From assembly GCF_016735595.1 (NCBI RefSeq), contig NZ_JAERRB010000017.1:62001-126000 (forward strand): a DNA stretch of 64,000 nt. Reading direction: 5' to 3'. How positions within the stretch are numbered: the first letter of the stretch is position 1; every line of letters starts with the position of its first letter. A model generated the notes under the pieces. The model was not told where the DNA came from and did not search any database. It was given only the letters and a program-made list of their open reading frames with translations. Below are positions 41,686-52,200 of this stretch, one piece after another. Both the position numbers and the translations under genes were made by a program. This stretch comes from Chryseolinea lacunae. GTDB taxonomy: Bacteria; Bacteroidota; Bacteroidia; Cytophagales; Cyclobacteriaceae.

Positions 41686-43104
41686 ATGAAACGGGCGTTC
41701 TACCATAGGGGCATCTTTTTCATAGCCTTGCTGGTGGTGGCTGTGCTCTTTCAGCACCTCATCCGTTTTCAGCTGGGCGACGAAATCACCCGCCTCAACA
41801 CCTTTGGTCCCTGGCTTTTCAGCTATGGTGCCAATGCAGCGCTGGCAACATTCTTTGTTCTGAAATACTATCAGGCCAAACACTATAGGGTTGCGTTCAT
41901 CACGGGCACCATCAGCATAGTCGTGAGCCTGGCCTACCTCCTGCTCAACTATGCCATAATCGTTTCGCCCGCGCAGTTTGTGCCCTTCGCAGTGCCCGCC
42001 TTCGTGCTCGCTGTGGTGGCCTCTTCCGTTGCCGCGGCAAGCCTGGTGTTTTCGGGCGCTCGCAAAAATCGTTTGCTGTTCACGGCTGGTCTGCTCATGC
42101 TCATCCTGGCCATCGCTATTGCCACAGCCATTCTTTCCTACAACGTCTCTCCCAACATCAGTGTCAGAAACACGCTGAAGAGCATCACGCAAGGGCTATC
42201 CTTCCTCTACGATCTCACGCCGCTGTTTTTCATTGTCATTTTCTGGAACGAAAGCAAAGCGCTGCCACCCGAAAATTCAGACTGGCAACCCGACAAAACA
42301 TTCAACGGCTTCTGGTCCATTGCCGGCACACTGGCTTTCATGCTCACGTTTGTTTTCGGCGCTGTGCTGGCCAACGAAACCCACGGCAAGCTTGCCTGGG
42401 AAAAACACCTCGACCAAAAAGACAAAGAATGGAGCAAGCTGTTTCAATCGCGCACCTTTGTTGGCTCCCGCGGCGACACCCTGCACTACCAACTGCTGCC
42501 ACCTCTAAATGCCGATCCCCAAAAGAAATATCCGTTGGTAGTCTGCCTTCCCTACAACAGCGGGGTCAGAGGCTGTCCGCCAGCGCAGGCGTTGCTTTCA
42601 CAGGGCAACCGCACAAAACATCCGGCCTTCCTGTTCGTGCCCCGCTGCCCCGAAGGCTCTGGCTGGGGCGGCATCCCCCACTACCCCACAATCGACACCC
42701 TGGTCTTCAACGCCATCCTCGCCCTCGAAGCTGAACTTAACACCATCGACCAAACCCGTCGCTACGTCACCGGCGTGTCGCGGGGCGGCTATGGCTCATG
42801 GCACTTCATCTGCACACGTCCCCAAATGTTTGCCGCCGCCATCCCCGTCTGTGGTGGCGAAGATCCAAACCTTGCCGCCAATAGCGTTGGCGTGGCGGTG
42901 TGGGCTTTCCACGGCGGGCAAGATCGGAACGTGCTTGTTCAGAAATCGCGCGACATGATTGAGGGGATGAAAAAAGCCGGCGGCAATCCGCGGTATACGG
43001 AGTTTCCGAATGCGGGTCACGACATTTGGGATAAGGTGAATAATACGCCGGGGTTGTGGGAGTGGCTTTTTGAGCAGCGGCGTGATTCAGTGGGCACCAA
43101 ATGA
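41686..43104 (+). CDS. Membrane protein with C-terminal alpha/beta hydrolase
   Basis: This 472-residue protein has about seven N-terminal membrane segments (residues ~8-240) and a prolyl-oligopeptidase/esterase-like hydrolase from ~270. The catalytic triad is visible: S365 in TGVSRGGYGSW, D413 in HGGQDRNV and H445 in NAGHDIWD. The hydrolase resembles the putative esterase/PHB depolymerase type, for which a seven-helix membrane anchor is unusual. The active site orientation relative to the membrane is not certain. A TATCTTTAG box lies about 50 bp upstream. Confidence 0.82.
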   Translation: MKRAFYHRGIFFIALLVVAVLFQHLIRFQLGDEITRLNTFGPWLFSYGANAALATFFVLKYYQAKHYRVAFITGTISIVVSLAYLLLNYAIIVSPAQFVPFAVPAFVLAVVASSVAAASLVFSGARKNRLLFTAGLLMLILAIAIATAILSYNVSPNISVRNTLKSITQGLSFLYDLTPLFFIVIFWNESKALPPENSDWQPDKTFNGFWSIAGTLAFMLTFVFGAVLANETHGKLAWEKHLDQKDKEWSKLFQSRTFVGSRGDTLHYQLLPPLNADPQKKYPLVVCLPYNSGVRGCPPAQALLSQGNRTKHPAFLFVPRCPEGSGWGGIPHYPTIDTLVFNAILALEAELNTIDQTRRYVTGVSRGGYGSWHFICTRPQMFAAAIPVCGGEDPNLAANSVGVAVWAFHGGQDRNVLVQKSRDMIEGMKKAGGNPRYTEFPNAGHDIWDKVNNTPGLWEWLFEQRRDSVGTK

Positions 43105-43108
43105 TATA

Positions 43109-43450
43109 CTACAAATTCATGTATCTGAATTCCTGCGGGGTCATTCCTGTCTTGGGTTTGAAAAGTTGTGAGAAGTATTGTGGATATTCAAACCCGAGGG
43201 AGAATGCTTGTTCACCTACTGTTTTTTAGAAGAACCAAGAAGCAGGTTCTTCGCTTCCTCTATCAAAAAGTAGTGAATACGATCCTGCGCATTCATACCT
43301 TTCTCTTTTCAATCGATCGCTGAGATAATTGGCCGACAAACCAACTCCATCTGCTAAATAGTTCACGGTGGGAAGTCCGGACTTGACAAACATGCTTTGA
43401 TACATAATATTCCCCCGGCAGTTCATCTACTTTCGCCACTACATCACGGT
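43109..43450 (-). pseudogene. AraC-family regulator remnant
   Basis: Pieces of an AraC C-terminal region are recognisable on the minus strand in three frames. NRDVVAKVDELPGEYY comes first, then VKSGLPTVNYLADGVGLSA with NYLSDRLKRE, then GMNAQDRIHYFLIEEAKN, and finally VGEQAFSLGFEYPQYFSQLF ending at a TAG at 43109. At least three frameshifts separate them, one in an A-run. The N-terminal sensing domain is missing. It directly follows the GH43 genes of the polysaccharide locus and may once have regulated it. Confidence 0.75.
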
Positions 43451-43501
43451 TGATATTTTTCCGGGTAACCTTTCAGGAAAATTGTAGCAGAACCACATTC
43501 T

Positions 43502-45079
43502 TTATTTGTGACCCTCTATCCTGAAAAAATCAAAATCCACAATGCCGCCCACTTGTGTTGATGCATAGTTAAACAAGCCAAAACGATATCCCATAAAATG
43601 TGGAATGGTGTAAGCCATCTTCAATGTCGACCCGATGCGAGTCCAGGATCGACCGTCGAGACTGTAGAAAAAATCAGCCCTATCGTTTTTATCCCTGAAG
43701 TCGCATTCTGCCTTTAGAAATACGGTGTTTTGTCTGAGGGCTACAGACTCCACTTCAACAGCGTGTCCAGACTCCGCGCTAACCATCACTATTTTTTTAA
43801 TACCCTTTTCAGCTACGCGCACACCCACCTGCCCATACTTTTGTTGCAACAGGGCCAAGCCAGCAAAGTCGCCTTCTTTCAGTTGAGAGACGTCAACGTA
43901 TGTCGTACCGGTGCATTGAGGCCCAATGGTGCGTTGCGTCAGGGTATTCCTGGCAAGCAGAAAACTTGTATCCAGTCGCGCCGTGGTCAATCGCAAAAAT
44001 CCCTGACGTGCAGACAGCGACCAATATTGATTGTCAGGGTTGTGATTCCATTGCCACACCAAGGGCAACGTGCGGTCACCTTTTTTTCGGGCAAATTCAT
44101 CGGATGCAACAATCCCCGGAATCAACCCCTCGCTGGGAGGAAGATCAAGCGACAAAGGCACCTTGCCCTCATCCCCTAACACAGGCCATCCATCAATCCA
44201 CGAAACAGGCACCAGGTAAGGAATTCTACCTACAGCGCCATAGTCGCGAAACAGATAGGCGTACCACCTTCCGTCTGGAGTATCAATCAATCCACCTTGC
44301 GCCACTCCCTTATCCTGCAACACAACACGGCCTTCGTAGGGGCCCGTAATTTTATCGGCCCGATGAACAATGACCGTCCGCATCCCTCCCTTCGGCCACG
44401 CAATGTTGAACAGGTAATACTTACCATGCACTTTAAACAACTGAGATCCCTCTGCCGGAAGGCCAACATTTTCACCGGCCGGCGCGCTGGCGTTCTCGAT
44501 GACCACCTTTTCAGAAGTACCTGCCTTTACTCCCGACACATCTGAATTGAGTTCCACAAGCTTTAACTTGCCACCTCCGTAAAGCATATAGGTTTTTCCA
44601 TCGTCGTCAAAAAACAAAGAATGGTCATGATAGGCTGGCGAAAACGAAGAAACCTTCCATGGGCCTTTCTCAATACTCTTTGTTGAAAAAACATACGTCT
44701 TGCCTGTTGTCTGAGCAAACGTGCTGACATAAAAGACCCCTTTGTGGTAACGAATGCTACTGGCCCACGAGCCGCGACCATACGCACTTTTGCCATTGGC
44801 CAGGTTGAGCTCATCGATATTGGCCAGTGTATCGTAGGCATAACTCACCAGATGCCAGTTCACCAGATCTTTTGACTTCATGATCGGCAGGCCAGGCGAC
44901 ATATGCATGGTGGTGCTACTCATGTAGTACACATCCCCTACACGCACCATTGACATATCCGGAACATCCGAAAAGATGACCGGGTTCTGAGCATGTCTTT
45001 CCTGTGCCGACAACGGCGTAGCGAAGAAAAGCCAGGCAAGCAGCATAACACTAAGGAAAACTTTCGGATAGTATCTCAT
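43502..45079 (-). CDS. Glycoside hydrolase family 43 (beta-xylosidase/arabinofuranosidase-type)
   Basis: This 525-residue secreted glycosidase has a signal peptide (~1-25, ending LSAQ). A five-blade GH43 propeller (to ~320) carries the catalytic-base aspartate region (FSDVPDMSMVRVGDVYYMSS), an aspartate in YHDHSLFFDDDG and the acid glutamate in LPAEGSQLFK. A C-terminal concanavalin-like domain (~335-525) is typical for GH43 xylosidases and arabinanases. It releases arabinose or xylose units from plant polysaccharides, presumably at the cell surface or in the periplasm. It is the last intact gene of the polysaccharide locus. Confidence 0.92.
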   Translation of the reverse strand: MRYYPKVFLSVMLLAWLFFATPLSAQERHAQNPVIFSDVPDMSMVRVGDVYYMSSTTMHMSPGLPIMKSKDLVNWHLVSYAYDTLANIDELNLANGKSAYGRGSWASSIRYHKGVFYVSTFAQTTGKTYVFSTKSIEKGPWKVSSFSPAYHDHSLFFDDDGKTYMLYGGGKLKLVELNSDVSGVKAGTSEKVVIENASAPAGENVGLPAEGSQLFKVHGKYYLFNIAWPKGGMRTVIVHRADKITGPYEGRVVLQDKGVAQGGLIDTPDGRWYAYLFRDYGAVGRIPYLVPVSWIDGWPVLGDEGKVPLSLDLPPSEGLIPGIVASDEFARKKGDRTLPLVWQWNHNPDNQYWSLSARQGFLRLTTARLDTSFLLARNTLTQRTIGPQCTGTTYVDVSQLKEGDFAGLALLQQKYGQVGVRVAEKGIKKIVMVSAESGHAVEVESVALRQNTVFLKAECDFRDKNDRADFFYSLDGRSWTRIGSTLKMAYTIPHFMGYRFGLFNYASTQVGGIVDFDFFRIEGHK

Positions 45080-45150
45080 ATAACTAAAGTCGTATGTCTC
45101 TTAATTTTTAGCGCTATCAATCAAACACCAGGCGCCTGCGCGTGTTGTAT

Positions 45151-46827
45151 TCATTTATACATTGGATCATTGCCCCTGTAACGAAGCTCCTTGAATGACG
45201 CACGGTTTGCAGTCTCTTTCCCCGACGAAGTGACATACAAACCAAAAACACATCCAATAAACCCTCCGGCAACGCGCGTACTCAGGAATGTAGCATCAAG
45301 GTTATCTTTCAACAGCGTCCATTGGTTCGGCTTTAATCCAAAATAAAAATCATAGTGATCACCACGGGAATCGATGCGAAAGAAAACCTTTTCACTGTCA
45401 CCCGGCAACGGAACCTGCGTTAGCAAATCCATCGTATCCACTTCGGGATTACTTTTGAACAGTTGCAACACTGGCTTTCCCCGATCGGCCGACTTACATA
45501 GGTAATAGAAATGCTTTTCGTCCTGAAAAATCATAAGCCCCGCTTTCTCGTTATCGGCCTTCGTAGAAAAGCTAACGTCCGTCTCTGTCCGGCAGAATAG
45601 ATGTTGCTGGCGTTTTCCAATGAACGTGGGATGGCCAAGTCCCATAACTGTTTCCGGCGCAAGTTTCAGCGTAAGACCGATCGTCTTGTCAAGGCTGAAT
45701 CGGCTACTGTCGCATGTTCGCAAAAACAAAAGGGCCGGGTCAAGCGTCTTTTCAAAAGTTATGGCGTACTCAAAATTTCCACTCTGCGGGCGGGCATCTT
45801 TTTGCTTAACCTCTTTATAGTTCACTGGAAATTTGTACGGAATTTCTGTGCCTCCCAGGTCAACAACGGGCCATTCATCTTTCCACGACACCGGCGCCAG
45901 AAACGTTTCTCTTCCTGTGTTGTAGTAATCGCCAGCATACGGCCTAACGGCCAAAAAGATAACATACGTTTTGCCGTCTGGTCCTTCAACAAATTGCGCA
46001 TGACCCGCCGAAGTGACCGGATCTTTGCGGTCGCCTGGCAAATCACGCTGCGTGAGTATGGGGTTATGCTCGTAAGGAACGAAAGCTCCCCAGATCGACT
46101 TGCTTCTGAAAACAACTTCTGAATGATTTACAGACGTTCCGCCTTCCGCTGCATACAAATAATACCAACCGTTCCGCTTTATGAAATGCGGTCCTTCTAT
46201 CCATACAGGTTTTTTGCTGAGGTCCACGCCACCATTAACGAGCGTCTTCTCCTCTCCCGTCACCTTAAGATTGTTGTAGTCGAATTCGTACATCCTGATG
46301 GTGCGATGCCCCGGATAAAGAGGCTTGTTTTCGGGCGCGTCGCTATTGTAAATAATGTAGGCCTTGTCTCCGTCGAAGTATAGCGATGGATCTATGCCAC
46401 GTACTTCCGGCAAAAAAACGGGATCGCTCCAAGGACCTGCTGCACTTTTTGCCGTAACAACAAAGTTTCCACCTTTGTCAATAAGGGTGCACGTAACGTA
46501 GAACGTTCCGTTGTGATACGCTATAGCGGGTGCAAATAACCCGCGCGTCATCCGGTGGCCCATGAAATTCATTTGCGACGGCCGGCTAATCACATTTCCG
46601 ATCTGCTTCCAGTTCTTAAGGTCTTTGCTGTGAAAAACGGGAATGCCGGGAAAATAGGCGAAGGTTGAATTTATCAGATAATAATCAGGACCTACTTTCA
46701 ACACACTGGGATCTGGATAAAAGCCCGCCAGCACCGGATTGATTACAGTGGTCGATTGTGCAAGCGCACCCTCTGCACACAGCCCCATCATTAGAAAGGC
46801 TGTCATTAAAATTCTCAACATCTTCAT
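45151..46827 (-). CDS. Glycoside hydrolase family 43
   Basis: This 558-residue secreted GH43 enzyme starts at the ATG at 46827 (MKMLRILMTAFLMMGLCA); an upstream TTG would add five residues. The signal peptide ends ALAQ. Catalytic-site regions are NPVLAGFYPDPSVLKVG (base), RGIDPSLYFDGD (modulator) and WIEGPHFIKRNG (acid). A C-terminal concanavalin-like domain follows. It is a paralogue of the next gene with clear sequence differences, so the two may take different bonds (for example alpha-arabinosyl and beta-xylosyl). It lies 423 bp downstream of SusD, behind a probable terminator. Confidence 0.93.
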   Translation of the reverse strand: MKMLRILMTAFLMMGLCAEGALAQSTTVINPVLAGFYPDPSVLKVGPDYYLINSTFAYFPGIPVFHSKDLKNWKQIGNVISRPSQMNFMGHRMTRGLFAPAIAYHNGTFYVTCTLIDKGGNFVVTAKSAAGPWSDPVFLPEVRGIDPSLYFDGDKAYIIYNSDAPENKPLYPGHRTIRMYEFDYNNLKVTGEEKTLVNGGVDLSKKPVWIEGPHFIKRNGWYYLYAAEGGTSVNHSEVVFRSKSIWGAFVPYEHNPILTQRDLPGDRKDPVTSAGHAQFVEGPDGKTYVIFLAVRPYAGDYYNTGRETFLAPVSWKDEWPVVDLGGTEIPYKFPVNYKEVKQKDARPQSGNFEYAITFEKTLDPALLFLRTCDSSRFSLDKTIGLTLKLAPETVMGLGHPTFIGKRQQHLFCRTETDVSFSTKADNEKAGLMIFQDEKHFYYLCKSADRGKPVLQLFKSNPEVDTMDLLTQVPLPGDSEKVFFRIDSRGDHYDFYFGLKPNQWTLLKDNLDATFLSTRVAGGFIGCVFGLYVTSSGKETANRASFKELRYRGNDPMYK

Positions 46828-47250
46828 GGGTTCGTTTCTCAAGGTTATCTTCTATGTATCGTAAATTATTTTTTTAAGTTATCCCGGTCTTTAAAGATCA
46901 GGCCCGCAAACTGATTTTGAGAACAGTGCCAGGCTATTTAATAGTGTGTAGTGTGACCGTCTGTTTGGTCCACGTGGTCCCTGAATGTAAAACATTCCAT
47001 CGCGATCTTCGCTATCCTGAAACTGCAAATGCGAATATCCACCATTTCGGGCTAGCTCCGGACGGTAATCCTTTTTTTTTCCGCGTTCCAAAAATCACAA
47101 GTCATTCTGACTACTGCTGCCTTTGATAAGGTTAGTACACTCAACAATGACCCATGCATCAAAAAAGGGCAAGGGTTACTCAGATATCCGAGCAACCCCA
47201 CCCTAACTGACACTTAACCCTATACGAAAAGTGTATCCTTTGGCATTCCC
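46828..47250. other. 423-bp intergenic region between SusD and GH43 genes
   Basis: No gene is supported; short frames on both strands have poor composition. The left edge is AT-rich (a T7 run near 46870) and may contain the GH43 promoter, so the GH43 pair may be transcribed separately from SusC/D. A hairpin lies at 47173-47198. Confidence 0.4.
47161..47198 (-). terminator. Possible terminator after SusD
   Basis: A hairpin (GGGTT.../...AACCC, two mismatches, at 47173-47198) is followed on the minus strand by six spacer bases and a run of six T residues at 47161-47166. The gap to the T-run weakens it. Confidence 0.4.
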
Positions 47251-49212
47251 TTAGCCATTTGTTCGATACCCCGGATTCTGATAGGCATCCTTTTCATCGG
47301 GGGTCATATTCATATTGTCAAGCTGGCCTTGAGGGATCGGCCGCAGGTAATGAAAATCTTCAATAGACCTTGTCACGGTCGACTTTGTATGATCACCAAC
47401 CGTGGGCCCACATATCGTATAGGTAGCGGCGATCTCCTGCCACGTCTGCGTGCGCACCAGGTCGTACCAGCGGTAACCTTCGCCATAATATTCACGCGAA
47501 CGCTCTGCCAGAATATAATTGATGTCGATCGTGACCGGCGTCGCGGCAATCATGGCTGCACTGTTGTCTTCATTTTTTTCCACATTTCCGTTGTTGTCCC
47601 AACGCCATTTGCCTGCACGGGCACGTATCACATTAATCAGGTCGTAGGCGCTTTTGCCGGCGGTGGTAGCGGCTCCCTTCACCGCGGCTTCGGCAGCAAT
47701 GAAATAAAGCTCGGAGAACTTCGCTATGTTGAACGGGCGTGTATTGGCAGCGTTAGGTTGCCCCAGTCCCGTGCCATTGTCCGTGCGATAGGTGCCCATT
47801 TTCCAAAGCCCCGGATACACCAGCCGGCTTATGCCACTGGGGGCCACAACATAGTCAGCCCTTCCCGGCAACACCCCTGCGCCTACACTGCTCTTATAGA
47901 CCGCGTTGGAGTAATCGACAGCAGTGCCCGGTTCATCATCAAGAAATGACAGAATGGCTTCACCGGGTGCAACTTCCATATTGTTTGCGTTAAACAAAGT
48001 GGGGTTCGTGACGCCGGCCTTGGGCCAGTTTCCGCGATATACGGTGGCAAAGGTGCCGTCGTAGCGCGAATCGTTTGTCTTGTCCGCGAAGGTGTTTGTA
48101 AACACGCCGTGAGGGGGAGCCATGCGCACCCACGGACGTCCCAAGCCTTGTGCCGCTTCACGCTGCACCGAATTCACCGTCTGAGGAGAACTCCAATTTG
48201 TCTTCGAACTTGTAATGGTCGGATAAGACCATGTCAACATCCAAACAGCAAAATTATCCGCATCGCCGCCACCCGCATAAGTCAAGCTCGATCCATTGTA
48301 GAGTTCACTGGTCTGGGTATGATCGGCATACAGTAGCATTTCTTTGTTGCGATCATTTTTCCCCAGGTTAACGTCATAGTACGTGCTCATCAAACCAAAG
48401 GCTCCGGGATCGCCGATGGCTGCTGTTGCAACATCATAGGCTTGCTGGAAATACCATTGTGCATTCTTTCCATCCGGATCAACCCGGTCTGCGGTGGGGA
48501 ATGTGGCAATTCCATTGGGGTTTTCAAGCCACCAGGCATAGGTAAGGTATGCCTTGGCCAGGTAGAGACGCGCAGCGGTTTTCGTAACGGCGCCCGTCAC
48601 ACGACCCACCGCGGGCAAATTATCAACTGCGGTACGCAGGTCGGGGAATATAGCTTTCGTATAAACTTCCGGCACCGTATTGCGGGCCGACGTTCTGGAA
48701 ACGGAAGTATTGAATTTCAATTCTCCCGCACCCAGGTCAAGGGGCACACCACCAAAGGTCTGCACCAGCATAAAGTAATCGAATGCCCGGAAAAATCTTG
48801 CCTCCGAAATCAACGCCTCCGAAATACCAACCTCGCTGGCATTTTCAATGATGCCGTTGGCGGTATTAATGTTCGGAAAGGCATTAAACCATAAATTGCT
48901 GGCGTCACTGTTAGACGGGGTGATCTGCCCCGCACCGGAAAGATCAAAATATTGAAAACCACTCCCTGTGCCACTGGCACCCCAGGTAGCTTCATCCGTG
49001 CCCGTAAGGGTTGAGTTATAAAAATATGCATTGCCGAAAATATAGCGCAGGTGTGCATACATTCCCGTTAGTCCTCCATACACACCTTTTTCAGTCTTAA
49101 AATAATCCGGCGTGTATATGGCCCGTGGCTGCTCGTTCAAGATGTCGGTGCATCCTACCAAAAGAGCCATGATGAGCGCGGCTCTAACAAATATTATAGG
49201 TATACGTTTCAT
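47251..49212 (-). CDS. SusD/RagB-family glycan-binding lipoprotein
   Basis: This 653-residue surface lipoprotein (signal MKRIPIIFVRAALIMALLVG followed by the lipobox Cys) has the TPR-like SusD fold. It opens TDILNEQPRAIYTPDYF, continues with the conserved RFFRAFDYFMLVQTFGGVPL, and ends in the family's C-terminal RPIPQGQLDNMN. SusD binds oligosaccharides at the cell surface and hands them to its SusC partner, encoded 12 bp upstream. The pair forms one import complex. Confidence 0.96.
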   Translation of the reverse strand: MKRIPIIFVRAALIMALLVGCTDILNEQPRAIYTPDYFKTEKGVYGGLTGMYAHLRYIFGNAYFYNSTLTGTDEATWGASGTGSGFQYFDLSGAGQITPSNSDASNLWFNAFPNINTANGIIENASEVGISEALISEARFFRAFDYFMLVQTFGGVPLDLGAGELKFNTSVSRTSARNTVPEVYTKAIFPDLRTAVDNLPAVGRVTGAVTKTAARLYLAKAYLTYAWWLENPNGIATFPTADRVDPDGKNAQWYFQQAYDVATAAIGDPGAFGLMSTYYDVNLGKNDRNKEMLLYADHTQTSELYNGSSLTYAGGGDADNFAVWMLTWSYPTITSSKTNWSSPQTVNSVQREAAQGLGRPWVRMAPPHGVFTNTFADKTNDSRYDGTFATVYRGNWPKAGVTNPTLFNANNMEVAPGEAILSFLDDEPGTAVDYSNAVYKSSVGAGVLPGRADYVVAPSGISRLVYPGLWKMGTYRTDNGTGLGQPNAANTRPFNIAKFSELYFIAAEAAVKGAATTAGKSAYDLINVIRARAGKWRWDNNGNVEKNEDNSAAMIAATPVTIDINYILAERSREYYGEGYRWYDLVRTQTWQEIAATYTICGPTVGDHTKSTVTRSIEDFHYLRPIPQGQLDNMNMTPDEKDAYQNPGYRTNG

Positions 49213-49224
49213 CGATAAGTTTTT

Positions 49225-52200
49225 TTAGAATGTCAAATTGAGGCCCAGTAAGAAGTTGCGGGTTGAAGGCGTGTTGGTACCCACGGTGAGAATGCGCCGT
49301 AAGTTTGCCGACAGTGGCACTGCCGCATTCTCATTTCCGTAGGAGTTGGTTTCAGGATCCATACCGGATTGATCGTGGTATGGAGAGAACATCACAAACG
49401 GATTCTGCGCAGCGAAATACACCCGCAGATTAGAAATGCCGCTTTTGTTCAGCAGTTGCTTGGGAACGTTATAGCCCAGCGTGATGGTCCGTATTTTCAA
49501 ATACGACGCATCAAAATACCCAAGCGTGCTGCCGTATTTGGGATTGTCTCCTCCTACTCCACCCGGTGCTGGAAATTGGGCACCCGTGTTTTCCGGAGTC
49601 CAATAATCCACACGCACGTTGTTTCCCGACCGTGTGTTCAAATTGTTGAGATAACCACCCGATCCATACAGCGTGCTGTTAAGAAGACCTCCGCTTTTGA
49701 ACGTGCCCACAATGCTCAGGTCAATACCCTTGTAGGCAACGCGTGTATTGAAGCCCCCTTGGAAGTTGGGTTGGATGCTCATGATTTGACGATCGTCTGC
49801 ATTGATCGCCCTTACCGGCGAACCGTCGGCGTTGTATTGGCCCGTATACTTTACCTTGATCATCCCTGGCTTGCTTGCACTGCCGGGTTCAAGAACATTC
49901 AGGTAAGGATCACCTTCCTGCCACAAACCGGTTTTCTCATAATCGAAAATTACGTCAATAGGGTGACCAACAAACCACCAGTTCCCTTCGTCACGCATCT
50001 GTCCCGAAGCAAGCGACACCAGTTCGTTGCGATTGGCATAAAGATTAAAACCCAGATCCCATGTCCAGCCATTGAGGTTGTCGAGGATTGTTCCATTGAC
50101 TGTAATTTCAATGCCCTTGTTCTGCGTTTCGCCCATGTTGGCCGTGATGCTGCTAACACCCGAGGTGGCTGGCAAACCAACCGGCAGCAAAACATTCTTG
50201 GTATCCTGCACATAATATTCAACCGTAGCCGACAAGCGATTGTCAAACGCCTTGAAGTCTAATCCATAGTTAAACGTCTTCGAATATTCCCAGCCCAGTG
50301 AAGCGTTGGGCAATTGAGACACAATGAAACCGGTGGAATAAGTCGCGTCGCCAAAGTTATAGGGTCTGGTATTGAGAAGCCCAAGCGTCTGGTAGGGATT
50401 CACCGATTGATTGGAAGTCTGTCCGTAGCCCACTCTCAGTTTGAGGAGATTCAACTGGCTGATGCCCGTCATAAACTTTTCTTTGGAGATGTTCCATCCC
50501 AACGACACCGCAGGATAGGTGTGCCACTTATGATCGGGTGCCAGTCGCGATGAACCATCAGAACGGAATGTGGCACTCAGCATGTAGCGATCATCATACG
50601 AATACATGACACGGCCCATGTAAGACAGCAATCCCCATTGATAGTAGGCCTGGTCGGCGGGGTTAACCGTGATCACGCCGTCTGCTCGCCCCAGGTTGTA
50701 GAACTGGAATTGATCTGCAGGAATATCCCTTGCGGTTACGCGAGACGTGTTGGAGGTTTCTTCCTGTGCCGAATACAACACAACGGCGTTTACTTCATGT
50801 TTGCCAAAACTCCGATCATAGGTCAACAGGTTTTCAACAGCCCAGTTGGTAGTCCGCTGATCGCTGATCACGGCGGTGGAAGGCGTGGTAGGCACTCCGC
50901 TGAATACGCCCTGCCCGGTGTAGTTCCCGTAGTTATTTTGACGCATGCTCAGGCCAAGGTTGAGGCGATATTTTAAACCCTCAATTCCCGGAATGCCAAT
51001 CTCGGTGTAGGCCGTGTTGTAAATACCGTAGGCCCGGGTCTGATCAACATACTTATCGCCAAGACTTTCAAACCGTGCGCGCGAAGGAACCCATTGTGCA
51101 CCGGTGGTAGACTCCTGTATGATCTGCTTCATCGTGCCGTCGGCATTATAGGGATTAGCGATCGGCGATCGGCCCAACGCCATGCCCACAGCGGGCACGT
51201 TGTTACCATTGGTTATCGAGTAGTTAGACGTTGAGTTGATACCAATCCTGATGTATTTGTTTATCTCCTGATCAAGCGAAAAACGCATGGAATAACGAGT
51301 AAAATCCTGCAACGGCACAACCGCCTCGTCACGGAGATAACCCGCCCCGAAATAATACGTACCTTTTTCGGTCCCACCCGAAATGCCGAGGTCATGACTG
51401 GTGACCATCGCATTTTTGTAGATCATGTCTTGCCAGTCGGTGTTGACATCATTCGATTCATCCAAAGTGTTATTGAATTTCTGAGCGCTCGCGGCACGCA
51501 AGGCCGCAAATTCGGGCCCGTTCATCATGGGGTATTTTGCAAACACCGTTTTCACACCATGATAACCGTTATAGGTCACCTGGGCTTTCTGTCCTTTTGT
51601 TCCACGGTTGGTGGTGATCAGCAACACACCGTTTGCTCCGCGCGAGCCATAGATGGCTGTGGCCGAAGCATCCTTGAGGATGTCGATACTCTTTATGCTA
51701 TTGGGATCGATGTCGTTGATAGAACCGGCAAACGGAATTCCATCAAGCACAATCAGCGGATCATTGCTGGCAAGCAGCGATCGCGTGCCCCTGATCCGAA
51801 TCTGCATGGCCGTGCCGGGCCTTGTCGAGGTCTGAGAAATATCCACCCCTACCGCGCGGCCTTGCAATGCCTGCGAAATATTTGGTGCCGGCAGGTCGCG
51901 AAGCGAGTTTCCACTCATCGAAACCACCGAGCCGGTAACGGCCTCCTGCCGCTGTGTTCCATATCCCACAACCACAACCTCGGAAAGCGCCTGGATGTTG
52001 GGGAGTAGCGTCACATCAATAACAGACTTGCCGCCAACAGTCTCTTCTGTCGACGTGTAACCAATAAAGGAGAACACCAAAACAGCATCCTGATCTGGTG
52101 CCTGAATCGTATAACTTCCATCGCCATCACTGGTCGTGCCTGAAGTTGTTCCCTTCAAAATGATATTAACACCCGGAAGGCTGGTGCCCGTTTCATCAAC

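Noticed and set aside
46891-47126. Short overlapping frames between SusD and GH43
   Set aside because: Both strands are open by chance; neither is protein-like, and a terminator hairpin lies beside them.
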